Source: a virus
Direction: 5' to 3' (one strand)
IMG/VR virus record: IMGVR_UViG_3300030103_001665
Location: 1-62,481 of that record
DNA length: 62,481 nt
In this document: positions 1 to 9,904 of the stretch, in pieces
Numbering within the stretch: position 1 is the first letter of the stretch
How the letters are laid out: each line of letters starts with the position of its first letter
Made by a program: the position numbers and the translations under genes
The notes under the pieces: model-generated
What the model was told of the DNA's origin: nothing
Databases searched by the model: none
The model's input: only the letters and a program-made list of their open reading frames with translations

Positions 1-146
1 ATAGCACTTGTTTCTCCAAAACAAATAGCTCTAGTAGTTTGAGGAGTACCTAAAGTAACAGTGTAGTTACATGTAGTAGATAAGCTTCCAACTGATGAAA
101 CGCAAGATGATGATGCATCTGTCAATGTAGCTTGGAATTCATAATC
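1..146. repeat. Terminal direct repeat, left copy (circular contig overlap)
   Basis: Bases 1-146 match bases 62336-62481 with a single difference (A at 78, G at 62413). The minus-strand reading frame continues without a break from base 1 into base 62335, so this is best read as the overlap of a circular or circularly permuted genome. The mismatch changes a TCT serine codon to TCC, a silent change, as expected from strain variation in a population assembly. Confidence 0.93.
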
Positions 147-3100
147 ACCATTTACTGTTGTTCCAGAGCTTAATGTTACAATTCCTGTTATTGAGTCTAT
201 AGAAAACACAGCGGTTGAACCTACTGGTGAAGAGATAATTGCTAAAGTATAGCATAATTCTTCTGTGTTATTAGTAACATCCGCGCTACCATTTACACCG
301 TTAGTAAATTGACCAAAAGATCCACTTGTTGAAGTAGTATATCCTGTAGATGTTCCTCCACATGCTTGTTGAACACCTGAATCTGTTCCAGTTGAAGGAG
401 TAAATCCTCCTATTGTAGGGGTTATATTTGTTAAATCAATAGTTATTTGATTGTTTAATGTATCTATAAAAGCACCACTATTATAACTAGTTTCAAAAGA
501 TACTTGAAATTGATTTGATTTTGATCCTGAAGAAGCTCCAAACCAAAATAATTGATTTGTTTGAATATCAAAATCTACTAATGAAGCACCACCACCAGTT
601 GATCTAATAGTAAATACTCCTGTCACATCAATACCATTACCATCAATAACTTGAGTTATAGTAGGAACAGAGTCAAGAGTTAATTGATTACCTGCAGAAT
701 CTGTAAAACTAAATGAAGTTATTATATTTGAAGGATTAGCAGCGTTTTCTGCAAAACTACCAGTTGAAACTGTAGTTCCTGAAACACCCGCGTATTCATT
801 TACCACTTGTGTATTTAGTGTTACAAAATTACCTGAAGTAGATGATTCGTAAAATATTTCTAATTGACTTTCTACAGGTGTAGTTTCTGAAACACTTAAA
901 AAAGGAGTCATACAACCATCTACTGTAAGCATACCTGAACCCCATGTATCGTCTGTTACTCTTGCACCTAGCGTATTAAGTTGCGGCGCACCTGCTTGAG
1001 TTAGCTGTGGTTGAGATTCTTCAGCACCAACTTTTAACCCCATTGCTATAGGAGTTTGTTCTTGATTATATAAACTTTGATACACACCAGTGGTTCCCCA
1101 TGGTATAGCTGCGGTAGCTACTGTATTATCAAAAGCTCCTGGAGCAGCGTTAGCAGTAAAAGGAGAGTTACCAAGTTGTAAACCACTTTGACCTATACTT
1201 CCAATAGTAACAGCCTCGTCATCTAGTCTTCCTGGAAAATATTGAGTATTCCACGGGTATGATCTAGTGTTATAATAGTTACCAGCTCCACTTTTATCAC
1301 GATTATCAATTGTTGGGTTATTAACTCTACCAATTAGATTAACAGAAGCTGAAAACTCATCTTGTAATGGTCCAACTTCATTTAAATCTCTAGGAACTTT
1401 ATTTATATTATCACCTAGTAAAACAGCAAATGCAACACTACCATATTCTTTAGAGTTTATTACTGGATAACCAGAAATATATCCTGGTAGATAAACATTG
1501 TAATATTCTTGTTCTTGTTGTTTTACAACTAATTTATATGATTGCCAACCTGTTGGGTTTGGATCGTTAACTATAGTTGTAACAACAGCCCCAGTACCTC
1601 CTGCTGGAGAGACAGATTGTTGAAATAATATTTGATCTGTTCCATAACCTGTACCAGCTGTAACTATTTCAATTCCTGTTATAACTCCTGCTGCAACTGC
1701 AGTTACTTTATATTCTAAATCAACACCGTATGCTAAATTTCCTGTAGGATAAGATGTTTTTATTACATCACCAACAGTATAACCTACTCCGCCACCGTTT
1801 AAAATTAAACCATCTACACTTGTGTCATCTTGAGATTTGTATAAGCCAGGTTCACCTGTTGTTGTATTTGGTATTGTTTGTGTAATACCATTATTAACTT
1901 TTACTCTTAAAACATTACCTAACCATTTATATATCGTTGTTGCGTCTGGTGAAATACCTGTAGCTATAGCACTGTTAGGACCACCAACATCACTCCAACT
2001 TTTATAAGGTACATATATTGTAGAACCATTTACATTAGGATCAGTATCGTTACTAGATAAAACAACACTAGACGCTCTACCGTACCTGTCAGCTAAAACA
2101 AATCCTACTTGGTAATTTCTATTTTGTTTAACAGAATGATTAGGATATTGAGCATAGTTATTATATTGTAGTGCTTTATTGTTGTTTGTAACTTCATAAT
2201 TTAAAGAGTTTGGAGGTGTATAACCTTGTACAAAGTTTCCGTAAATAACTCTATTAGCTGAAATTTCTTGTGCCAATGCTTTTACTGGAACATTATCATA
2301 AACTCTATTTTGTTCACTTGTAGGTAATGTACGATATGGTTTTATAGATTTATAGTCAAAGTTGTAGTACCACTGAGTTCCTGTAGCTGCTACTGTATTA
2401 GGTATTTCTTCTACTGAAGATACTATAGAATTAGTTACAGGTATAGTTTCTAATATTTTTACAGATGTAGCATCAGATTCTTTATATAAAATTTCTATAT
2501 CAGTAACTTTATAACCATCAATTAAACTAGCTACTGCTGTTGCAGCGCTAGTTCCATTATCTGGTAAAGGAACTTTTAAAGAAACAGTATCTATTTTATT
2601 TGTAAACCATTCTACAATAGTAGAATCATAAGTATTGAGCATGTCTTGTAATTGCTCTGGTTTACCTCCTCCAAAATAACCATCATTTTTAGGTATAAAA
2701 CAAATCTGTGTGTATGGAGCAGCTAGTGAATATTCGTTATCTTCATATTTAAATCTATAACTAAATCTTACAAATTTTTCTTCTATTAAATCTGGGTCTC
2801 CTGTAAAAGTAGAATTATAATTAGGGTTTGCTGAAATAGTTATATCATTTGTACCAGCCGCAACTGTTACATCTTTTGTTAATTCTAATACAATACTAGT
2901 GCCTGGAGTTATAGTTGTTACTTCAGAAATTAAAATTTCATTTGCTAAACTAACACCCATAGTTGTGCTTGTTATATAATCACCTACACGTGGGGTTGGT
3001 TGCGGTGTTTGTTCAGCATCAGTATTATTAAAATCATATACAATAGTAAGTGGATTACCCGCAGCTACAGGACCAGCTGCTGTAGAAACTGTAGTTTCAA

Positions 3101-4262
3101 AACCTCTTACTAATTTATCATCGTGAGAGTTTTTCATTGTGGTATTACTAAATGTAATAGGTATAGTAGTACCACCATATGAACCTGGGGTTTGACCAGC
3201 ACCTCCACTCTTAAAATTATTATATATAGTTACTGAAACACCTGGATTAATAAATATTACATTCCATAATTCTTGATCAAGTTGTGCTGGAAAACCAGTT
3301 GCTATATCTCCTATTTGAATGTTAGTAGTGTCAGCCATAGTTAAACTATATCCTTTTCTAACAGCATCTATAGCACCTCCAGTAATTTGTCTAATAGTTT
3401 GATGTAATACTAAAGGAGTTTCATAAGGATAATATTTAGCTACAGATATTTGATCTTCATTTACGTAATGAACAGGTGAAATTAAAGATGTCGGATTAGC
3501 ATTGTTTACATTTATTTTTCTAGGTTGATTCCTATTGTCTGTCCAAAACAATAAATCATCTATTAAATTAATTCCATATATTCTAAAATCTTGATGGAAA
3601 TTTAAAAAAGCACCTCTAACAAGTAAAGTGGTTACATCTGTATCAATATTATATCTATGTATAGTGTTAGTCCAACCTATATTTATTGTATTACCAGGAG
3701 CACCACCTGTATTAGCAAATACAACGTTTTGACTTATAGTTATATTATAATTTGGAGCTCCTCCAATACCTGTAACTATAGGGTCAACTCCTTGTCCACC
3801 TCCTGCAGAAGGTACACCATTCCAATTATCACCCCATAAAAGCATTCCTACTTGTATACCTACGACTGTAGGGTTTAATTGATTACCCGCAACATCAAAT
3901 ATTTGTATGGTTGTAGTAGCTGTAACCCCTGCTGGATCAGCATACACTACTAAATCTCTAGGACATCTTCCACTGCTAGAGTATCCAGCACTCATTATAT
4001 ATAAATTATTAGTAGTCTCATCTGTATATTGACCAATAATTTTACCAGCATAAAAATCTGGATTTGTTAAAGTGTTTTTACCTGTATATAAATATGTTAA
4101 TTCAGTATTACCTGGTATATTCTCAAACTCTCCTACATCAGCACCTTCTGATCTACTTATTTGTAGATTTTGAGCATCTCTATATTCACCGTTTGGTAAT
4201 ATTCTACTATCTAAGTCTTTATTCATCTTAGATTTTAGAAAAGTATTAACTATTTGTGGCAT
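1..4262 (-). CDS. Large tail protein, nozzle/muzzle-like, N-terminal 1,420 codons (continues at 62335..61678)
   Basis: This is the first part of a protein of 1,639 aa whose C-terminal 219 codons lie at 62335-61678. The ATG at 4262 follows the neck gene stop with a 3-base gap. The N-terminus has a short basic segment followed by GEYRDAQNLQISRSEGADVG (near residues 25-44), a signature I associate with beta-propeller nozzle/muzzle proteins of marine podoviruses and crAss-like phages. The middle is rich in Thr, Asn and Gly, as in beta-structured virion proteins. From about residue 1150 come cadherin/Ig-like stretches, for example AVFSIDSITGIVTL near residue 1354. The position after the two neck genes and before other tail and ejection genes fits a tail tube or nozzle. 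The C-terminal beta domains could contact host surface glycans; that is inference. Confidence 0.75.
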   Translation of the reverse strand, partial: MPQIVNTFLKSKMNKDLDSRILPNGEYRDAQNLQISRSEGADVGEFENIPGNTELTYLYTGKNTLTNPDFYAGKIIGQYTDETTNNLYIMSAGYSSSGRCPRDLVVYADPAGVTATTTIQIFDVAGNQLNPTVVGIQVGMLLWGDNWNGVPSAGGGQGVDPIVTGIGGAPNYNITISQNVVFANTGGAPGNTINIGWTNTIHRYNIDTDVTTLLVRGAFLNFHQDFRIYGINLIDDLLFWTDNRNQPRKINVNNANPTSLISPVHYVNEDQISVAKYYPYETPLVLHQTIRQITGGAIDAVRKGYSLTMADTTNIQIGDIATGFPAQLDQELWNVIFINPGVSVTIYNNFKSGGAGQTPGSYGGTTIPITFSNTTMKNSHDDKLVRGFETTVSTAAGPVAAGNPLTIVYDFNNTDAEQTPQPTPRVGDYITSTTMGVSLANEILISEVTTITPGTSIVLELTKDVTVAAGTNDITISANPNYNSTFTGDPDLIEEKFVRFSYRFKYEDNEYSLAAPYTQICFIPKNDGYFGGGKPEQLQDMLNTYDSTIVEWFTNKIDTVSLKVPLPDNGTSAATAVASLIDGYKVTDIEILYKESDATSVKILETIPVTNSIVSSVEEIPNTVAATGTQWYYNFDYKSIKPYRTLPTSEQNRVYDNVPVKALAQEISANRVIYGNFVQGYTPPNSLNYEVTNNNKALQYNNYAQYPNHSVKQNRNYQVGFVLADRYGRASSVVLSSNDTDPNVNGSTIYVPYKSWSDVGGPNSAIATGISPDATTIYKWLGNVLRVKVNNGITQTIPNTTTGEPGLYKSQDDTSVDGLILNGGGVGYTVGDVIKTSYPTGNLAYGVDLEYKVTAVAAGVITGIEIVTAGTGYGTDQILFQQSVSPAGGTGAVVTTIVNDPNPTGWQSYKLVVKQQEQEYYNVYLPGYISGYPVINSKEYGSVAFAVLLGDNINKVPRDLNEVGPLQDEFSASVNLIGRVNNPTIDNRDKSGAGNYYNTRSYPWNTQYFPGRLDDEAVTIGSIGQSGLQLGNSPFTANAAPGAFDNTVATAAIPWGTTGVYQSLYNQEQTPIAMGLKVGAEESQPQLTQAGAPQLNTLGARVTDDTWGSGMLTVDGCMTPFLSVSETTPVESQLEIFYESSTSGNFVTLNTQVVNEYAGVSGTTVSTGSFAENAANPSNIITSFSFTDSAGNQLTLDSVPTITQVIDGNGIDVTGVFTIRSTGGGASLVDFDIQTNQLFWFGASSGSKSNQFQVSFETSYNSGAFIDTLNNQITIDLTNITPTIGGFTPSTGTDSGVQQACGGTSTGYTTSTSGSFGQFTNGVNGSADVTNNTEELCYTLAIISSPVGSTAVFSIDSITGIVTLSSGTTVNGDYEFQATLTDASSSCVSSVGSLSTTCNYTVTLGTPQTTRAICFGETSA

Positions 4263-4265
4263 ATT

Positions 4266-5504
4266 TTATCTTTTTATCCATTTAGATTTTCCACGCATTA
4301 CTTGAACTATTTCATCAAGTTTTACATTAGATAATCTAATTTTAGCATTTCTTAATTTAGCACTTTTTTCTCTACGTAATCTTTGTACTATATACTCAGG
4401 TTGATTAATTCTAGTAGATATAATAGCATGTGAAATATATGCGTATAAAGCATCTTCTGCCATTTTAGGTATTCTACTATCTAAATCATAAGCAAGACCA
4501 TCTGATACATATTCTAGTATAATTATTTGACCTACTAAATTACTAGAAAAAGAAACTTTACCCTCTCTATCATTCATTGTAAACCAACCATTGTATTGAG
4601 CATATTGCGGTGACATACCATATTGTTCACCCCAACCCCAATACCAATAACCTCCATAACCCCAATTATAACCAGCCCAATCCATACCTTCATTATATAA
4701 TTGAAGATTAAAGTTTTGACTAATTAAATTAGTATTAGCATTTGCCCATCTTTCTTCTGTAATAGATGTGCCTTCTAGGTTTTCAGAAAAATTATCTTGT
4801 GTAGGTGTTCCATACCCATCTTGAATAGGCATTTCATATGGAGAACTAGTTAAGTTGTTTGAAGGATATATTATTCTTTGCACTCCTAAATCATCTATTC
4901 TAGATATTCTAACATAGTTTACATAATCTTGAGGTAATATTACACTTAAACTAGGTGGTATAGTAAGTTCTTGAGACTTAATAGATTTTAAAGTATCATA
5001 ACTAAATTCTTGTAAACCTCTTTTAGCATGGAATATTATATCAGTTCTTTTAGCGTTAGATATAAGTTTGTTTTCTCCTACAAAGCCTACAATAAAATTA
5101 TTAACTACATCTTGTAGTGTTAAATAAGAATAACTACCATAATTTTGTTCTACAGTTGTTCCATAAGCGTCTCTAGCGCCAAAGTTTCCACCATCAATAG
5201 TTTTTAATTGACAAACTAAAACATTATTTTGAGGTAGCGCAACTCCTAGTGTAATAACATTTCTGTCCACTGTATAAGTAGTAATATATTCTGTATAAGT
5301 AATACCATCTGCACTGGAGTATAATTTAAAATTATTTTTTCCATAATTAATATTGGTTGGATCAGAACTACCTAATATTAAATCTGTATTAAATGTAAAA
5401 GTAAATACTGTTTGACCTAACGCATTACTTACTACAAATCCCTGCGCTCCCGCGTAATATTGTTCATTAGTTTCGGTGATTAATCCACCATTTGGTGTTG
5501 GCAT
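4266..5504 (-). CDS. Virion neck/tail adaptor protein (412 aa)
   Basis: This 412-residue protein lies between another neck-type gene and the large nozzle-like gene, with 3-base gaps on both sides. The first 120 residues look beta-rich. The middle is more helical, and there is an aromatic patch containing YWYWGWG near residue 285. The C-terminal quarter is strongly basic (RRLRREKSAKLRNAKIRLSN). Head-tail connector or tail tubular A-type proteins occupy this place in podovirus and crAss-like gene orders. I recognise the general type from context and composition, not from a diagnostic motif. A structural role is likely; the exact part of the virion is uncertain. Confidence 0.6.
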   Translation of the reverse strand: MPTPNGGLITETNEQYYAGAQGFVVSNALGQTVFTFTFNTDLILGSSDPTNINYGKNNFKLYSSADGITYTEYITTYTVDRNVITLGVALPQNNVLVCQLKTIDGGNFGARDAYGTTVEQNYGSYSYLTLQDVVNNFIVGFVGENKLISNAKRTDIIFHAKRGLQEFSYDTLKSIKSQELTIPPSLSVILPQDYVNYVRISRIDDLGVQRIIYPSNNLTSSPYEMPIQDGYGTPTQDNFSENLEGTSITEERWANANTNLISQNFNLQLYNEGMDWAGYNWGYGGYWYWGWGEQYGMSPQYAQYNGWFTMNDREGKVSFSSNLVGQIIILEYVSDGLAYDLDSRIPKMAEDALYAYISHAIISTRINQPEYIVQRLRREKSAKLRNAKIRLSNVKLDEIVQVMRGKSKWIKR

Positions 5505-5507
5505 ATC

Positions 5508-6242
5508 TTATTGTTTTTCGTTTGCGTCTTGTGTAGCGACTGCTTGAGAAGCTGCTTGTATTATTGTTGGATCTTGTATTATAACTCCTGCATAAGCTAA
5601 TATCCTTAATATTAATTCATCTTGCTCTGTTACGTCTAAATCAAACTGTATTGAAGAACCTGAAGAGTATAAATAAGCTCCTTGAGCGTTTGTGGTAAAA
5701 CCCCATACAACATTTAAAGGTTTAGCTAAATATGAAATAGTAATATCACTAATTATCGTAGTTGGATATAGTGTTATAATATTATTCTCATATGAATATA
5801 TAGGAAATTTTTCTGATGGTTGAGTTAAAGGGGAAAGTAATAATTGTTTTAACTCGTTAGGTTGTATGTATTGACCTAGATCTGTATTTTTATAAAAAAC
5901 AGAACCTAATCTGTATAATGTATCTGTAGTTCCAACAACAACTGGTGTGTCGGGAACTGCAAAGTCTAATAAAGTAAAACCACTAGTAGTGGCAATATTA
6001 GTAGGTGTAGCAGTTCTTTGAAAAAACTGTAACTTTTGTTCTATGTTTTTTACACGGTTTGCATATTCAGTATCATTTTGTGAAACTCTATATTGTTGAT
6101 TTAAATCACTTGCGTAACCTTCAAATATAGTTAATTGAGCTTGAGTAGCAGCTTTATTAAACTCATCAGGAGTCATATAACCTCTCTGCTGTTGGTTAAG
6201 GATCAATAATACCGTTTGATATACTGTATTTACGTTTACCAT
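5508..6242 (-). CDS. Head-tail connector/ring-type structural protein (244 aa)
   Basis: The 244-residue protein starts with a helical segment (VYQTVLLILNQQQRGYMTPD) typical of a conserved structural family in Bacteroidota phages that is placed after the capsid genes. A Thr/Val-rich beta region follows, then an acidic helix (VTEQDELILRILAYAGVII). It is the first gene after a hairpin terminator and probably starts a transcription unit with the next neck gene. I infer a connector or ring role from order and family resemblance. There is no enzymatic motif. Confidence 0.6.
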   Translation of the reverse strand: MVNVNTVYQTVLLILNQQQRGYMTPDEFNKAATQAQLTIFEGYASDLNQQYRVSQNDTEYANRVKNIEQKLQFFQRTATPTNIATTSGFTLLDFAVPDTPVVVGTTDTLYRLGSVFYKNTDLGQYIQPNELKQLLLSPLTQPSEKFPIYSYENNIITLYPTTIISDITISYLAKPLNVVWGFTTNAQGAYLYSSGSSIQFDLDVTEQDELILRILAYAGVIIQDPTIIQAASQAVATQDANEKQ

Positions 6243-6260
6243 TATATTTTTATTAATTTA

Positions 6261-6289
6261 ATACAAAGGCGGACGAATCCGCCTTGTAT
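6261..6289 (-). terminator. Hairpin between head gene and neck genes
   Basis: ATACAA-A-GGCGGA, a CGAA loop, then TCCGCC-TTGTAT form a 12-bp stem with one bulged A. It is the most GC-rich element in an AT-rich gap, lying downstream of the 273-aa head gene in the direction of transcription. The run of U after the stem is weak (TTAAATTAATAA), so partial termination or RNA processing is also possible. Confidence 0.65.
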
Positions 6290-6298
6290 CATTTAGTG

Positions 6299-7120
6299 TT
6301 ATGCTAGTCTTTTATCTATTGACTTATATACTTCAACTCCTTCATCTGTTTTAAACCAAGCAGCTAATGCTGAATAAGGGTTTTCATCAAAAGGAACTGT
6401 CATTAATTTTCTATCATTACTAGCCCAATGTATAGATCTTTGATCTGGAGATATTCTTAAAATACCTTGTTCAACAGCGTTGATACCAAAGTTTCTTAAT
6501 TGTACATTTTCATCATTAGCTAAAGATAAAAATAATCTTGGGTTTCTTTTAGCAAGTATCATTAAGTCTCTTCTTAATTCTTTAGAGCTCAATTGTGTCA
6601 CTTTACTTCCCGCTTCTACTCTAACAATTGCTTCAGCCATATCTACATCCATATCTCTAGCTGCATTTAAAGCTTCAATTTCCCATTCAATTAATTCTAA
6701 ATCATTTTCAGCAATTGCAGCTGGTACAAATTCAGAATATTTTCTATCTTTCATAGGGTGATATAAAGATAATAATTTTTGTAAAATTACATTTTCTTTA
6801 GGAACGGATAATGATCCATCTCTAAAAGTAATATGACCTAGAGTAACCTCTCCTTTTTGTTCATCAACAAATGGAGATGACATATTAGTAGCATATCTTA
6901 ATTCTCTTTGAGTTTGTGATTTTGTATCAAACCACAACAAAGCATGCTTTTTGGTGTGTTTACTAGGTATAGTGAGAGTTAAAGGTTCTTTATTACCTTT
7001 TAGTATATACGTTCTATCTTTTATTTCCCAGTTATCTTTTTTTACAACTGGTTTTTCTTTTTTAGGGGTAGCAACCATAATTGATTCTTCTACCACTTCT
7101 TCTTTTTTATTTTTTGCCAT
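6299..7120 (-). CDS. Head-associated structural protein (273 aa), downstream of major capsid
   Basis: The N-terminal 30 residues are charged and lysine-rich, followed by a beta-rich segment and then a helical acidic/basic region (residues ~120-200). It is separated from the capsid gene by a strong terminator and is therefore likely expressed at a different level. The start lies in an AATTATATTATATT leader also seen before the scaffold gene. Proteins of this size and place are found in related marine phages, but I know of no assigned function. Head completion or decoration is a reasonable guess. Confidence 0.5.
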   Translation of the reverse strand: MAKNKKEEVVEESIMVATPKKEKPVVKKDNWEIKDRTYILKGNKEPLTLTIPSKHTKKHALLWFDTKSQTQRELRYATNMSSPFVDEQKGEVTLGHITFRDGSLSVPKENVILQKLLSLYHPMKDRKYSEFVPAAIAENDLELIEWEIEALNAARDMDVDMAEAIVRVEAGSKVTQLSSKELRRDLMILAKRNPRLFLSLANDENVQLRNFGINAVEQGILRISPDQRSIHWASNDRKLMTVPFDENPYSALAAWFKTDEGVEVYKSIDKRLA

Positions 7121-7150
7121 AATATAATATAATTAAATAGTTTAAAAAAT

Positions 7151-7186
7151 AATAATTACCTCCACCCGAAGATGGAGGTTATTATT
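7151..7186 (-). terminator. Intrinsic terminator after the major capsid gene
   Basis: AATAATTACCTCCA and TGGAGGTTATTATT pair over 14 bp with one mismatch, enclosing CCCGAAGA. Read on the minus strand, the stem is followed by a U-rich run (TTATTATTTTTTAA). It lies 12 bases beyond the capsid stop, as expected for a terminator limiting read-through from the most highly expressed late gene. Confidence 0.8.
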
Positions 7187-7197
7187 AATGTGAATAA

Positions 7198-8655
7198 TTA
7201 CACTCCTTTGAATAATACAAAGTTGTTAGCAGCTTGAGTTACTAAACATCTTTCAGAAAGGAAGTTAACTTCCATTGCATCAAGAGTTGAAGTAAATGCA
7301 CCACCAACAGAACCTGTTAACCAAGATTTCATTCTTCTATCATCAGTTTGTGAAGCTCTATATCTTACGTGTAAGAAAGGTCTTCTGATGTTAGTTCCTA
7401 AAATTTGATCGTAAACAGTTGTAGTACCAGCAGGAACTAAAACTCCTTCAATAGAGTTTGGTCCAGTCACAGCACCACGAGTTGAAGCGTCATTAAGGTA
7501 TTTCCAGTCAGTCTTATAGAAATCATATGAACCTCTTCTAAAACCGCTAAAACCTAAGTTTAATGCCATTTCTTCTGAGTTTTCAAATAATCCATAAGCA
7601 GTACCACCTGAAGATCCAGATGAAATTGCAGCAAGCATATCATCAAAATCTAAAGCTGTTTGTCTGTCTAAGAATAACATGTTTTCTTCAATTGCTCCTT
7701 GAGTATCTAAGTTTCTAAGAATGTCGTCAAAGTCACTAATACCTGCAGCAGCCGAGAATCCAACTTGCACGTTACCTCTAGCTTGAATAGCAGCAAAAAG
7801 ACCTTCTGATCCTTGAGCTTCACCTACTGTAAGAGCAGATGCAGCAGCTACTAATTCAGCTTCTACACATACCATTTCTAAGTAGTCTTCAAATCTTAAT
7901 CTAGTTTCAGATTCAGCTTTAAGATACCATAAATAACCACCTGTTCCGTCTTCAGTTGAAACTTCAATCCAACCTATTTGAGCAGTATCAGAACCAGATA
8001 CAACATACTTGTCTCTGATTATTACTGGTCTATTACTGAACTGAGTAAGCGTAGGCTCAACACTAACCATATCATTTCCTGTAGCAGGAGCAGCGCCTTG
8101 CGCAGCATTAGGTGTAGTTTGTCCTTTTCTATATTCAGAACCGTAAACAAAGATTTTAAAAGCTCCAACAATTCCAGCAGCAGCTATAGTAGCAGCCGTG
8201 TAACAGTCTCCGTTTATTTGCACTGGTCCTGCACCTACGTTAGAATCACCTACTAGGAATTTTGCTTCGTTACCAAAATCATCCAATAATACAATTGTAG
8301 ATCTTGGAGAGATTACGTTAGTAACACCTGCTGGTATTTGAATACCATCAGAAAAACCTGCAGCAGGAGCAACTCTTGTACAGTTGTCATATGCAATGTG
8401 TAATCTATTTTGTTCTGACCAGATTACTTGGTCACTTGTCATTGGAAGTTCAGCACCGACCATTCTTAAAAATCCAGATAGTGTTCTGTTTCCATATCTC
8501 TCTACTTCTGCTTCGTAAATTTCAGGCAGATATTGTTGAGCGAAAGAATCAGAATCACCAGGATTTGCTCCTCCATTAAAGGATAAGAAATTAGTTGATA
8601 AAGCTTCCTGTACTTGACTCGGTACTATCGAGCCAAACTGTGGGGATAAAGCCAT
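7198..8655 (-). CDS. Major capsid protein
   Basis: The 485-residue protein starts MALSPQFGS and carries QQYLPEIYEAEVERYGNRTL near residue 40, then a TSDQVIWSEQNRLHIAYDN segment. Such phrases are characteristic of capsid proteins from marine Bacteroidota podoviruses and crAss-like phages. Ala/Gly-rich composition, length, and position after portal and scaffold and before a terminator all fit an HK97-fold shell protein. Codon use looks more GC-rich than in neighbours, as is common for highly expressed genes. The leader is A-rich (AATTTAAAAAAA) with no Shine-Dalgarno. There is no sign of a separate protease gene next to it. Confidence 0.87.
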   Translation of the reverse strand: MALSPQFGSIVPSQVQEALSTNFLSFNGGANPGDSDSFAQQYLPEIYEAEVERYGNRTLSGFLRMVGAELPMTSDQVIWSEQNRLHIAYDNCTRVAPAAGFSDGIQIPAGVTNVISPRSTIVLLDDFGNEAKFLVGDSNVGAGPVQINGDCYTAATIAAAGIVGAFKIFVYGSEYRKGQTTPNAAQGAAPATGNDMVSVEPTLTQFSNRPVIIRDKYVVSGSDTAQIGWIEVSTEDGTGGYLWYLKAESETRLRFEDYLEMVCVEAELVAAASALTVGEAQGSEGLFAAIQARGNVQVGFSAAAGISDFDDILRNLDTQGAIEENMLFLDRQTALDFDDMLAAISSGSSGGTAYGLFENSEEMALNLGFSGFRRGSYDFYKTDWKYLNDASTRGAVTGPNSIEGVLVPAGTTTVYDQILGTNIRRPFLHVRYRASQTDDRRMKSWLTGSVGGAFTSTLDAMEVNFLSERCLVTQAANNFVLFKGV

Positions 8656-8667
8656 TTTTTTTAAATT

Positions 8668-9879
8668 TTAATTGTTAAATGTTCGTTTTTTGATTTTCAA
8701 TTTTGATGAATCTGCTCCACTAACAGCTTTAACCTTGAAACCACCTACATAAACGTCCCCACCTGCAACTTGCCTTGGTGCGTCCATACTTGGGTTTTTA
8801 GATTTCTGTACAATGGTTTTAACACCATCTGCTTTACCTTGCTCATAAAAATGAGAGGCGAGTTTATCAGTATTCATCGCAGCATATAAAGCTTTGTGAT
8901 AACCTGCTGTGTCACTAATCTTTCCATCTTTGTCTAAAAATTTTTCTACAAAATTAGAAATATTAGATTGAGTTTCAGCTATCTTACTCGGATCTTGAAC
9001 TTTATACCTAAACTTTTTATCTCCCACATTATAATCAAAACCTTTGAAATCAGTGTTAAATAATTTATCAGTACGATTTTTAAAATCCTCTTGAGTTTGC
9101 TTTATAGTTTCTTGCTGTTTATTGTAACGATTAAAAAAGTCCATTGCTTTTTGCTGATCTTGAGTAACACCAGGTCTTTGCTTTATTTCAGCATAGTACT
9201 GGGTTTTTCTTTTCTCTAAATCTTGCTTAGCTCCAGCAACCGCTTCTTTATAAGCTAACTTTTTTCTTCGTATGTCTTTTTGCTCATCTAATTCTTCATC
9301 ATATTTATAATCTTCCATTATAAGACTAATATCTTCAGAGTCTAAATGAGGTTTTGTTTTTCTTAAATATTCTTTTAAAAGTTGATCGTTGTTTAATTTA
9401 GAATAATCTTTATTTAATTCTACATAATCTTCAACTGTACCACCAGTTTCTTCCATAAACTTTACTAGTTTATCTACATTTTCTGGTAATTTAGATTGTT
9501 CTACAACTTTTTCTTTTACAATTTCTTTTTTTGGTTCTTCTTTTGATTCAACTATTTCTTCTATTATTTGGATCGGAGATTCTTCTTTAGCATCTGTATT
9601 GTCGACCCGTACTTCTTCGTCCACTTTTTTGCTATTTCCGGATGTTTCAACCACAGGTACTTCTTCTGTTTTTCGCTCTTGAACGGCATCTTTTTCTGGT
9701 TTTTTTGTTAAATCAACTTTTATTGGTTCTTGTATTTTAATATTAGGATCTTTAGATAAGTCTACTTTTGCTACTTCAACTTTTTTACCTAATTGTTTTG
9801 GTTTTTGAGATTTTACTTTATTTTTTAAAGTAAATTCACCTTCTTGTTTGACCTCTACGGCCGCTTTTTTTTGTGACAT
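8668..9879 (-). CDS. Capsid scaffolding protein candidate
   Basis: This 403-residue protein is dominated by Lys and Glu. Low-complexity acidic/basic repeats fill residues 1-150, long predicted helices or coiled coil fill 150-320, and a basic C-terminal tail ends in KLKIKKRTFNN. That composition, with a small basic C-terminus next to the capsid gene, is classic for an internal scaffold whose C-terminus binds the shell protein. It lies directly between portal and capsid genes. No enzymatic motif is visible. Assignment rests on composition and gene order. Confidence 0.72.
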   Translation of the reverse strand: MSQKKAAVEVKQEGEFTLKNKVKSQKPKQLGKKVEVAKVDLSKDPNIKIQEPIKVDLTKKPEKDAVQERKTEEVPVVETSGNSKKVDEEVRVDNTDAKEESPIQIIEEIVESKEEPKKEIVKEKVVEQSKLPENVDKLVKFMEETGGTVEDYVELNKDYSKLNNDQLLKEYLRKTKPHLDSEDISLIMEDYKYDEELDEQKDIRRKKLAYKEAVAGAKQDLEKRKTQYYAEIKQRPGVTQDQQKAMDFFNRYNKQQETIKQTQEDFKNRTDKLFNTDFKGFDYNVGDKKFRYKVQDPSKIAETQSNISNFVEKFLDKDGKISDTAGYHKALYAAMNTDKLASHFYEQGKADGVKTIVQKSKNPSMDAPRQVAGGDVYVGGFKVKAVSGADSSKLKIKKRTFNN

Positions 9880-9904
9880 AATATAATATAATTAAAAATT
9901 AATA

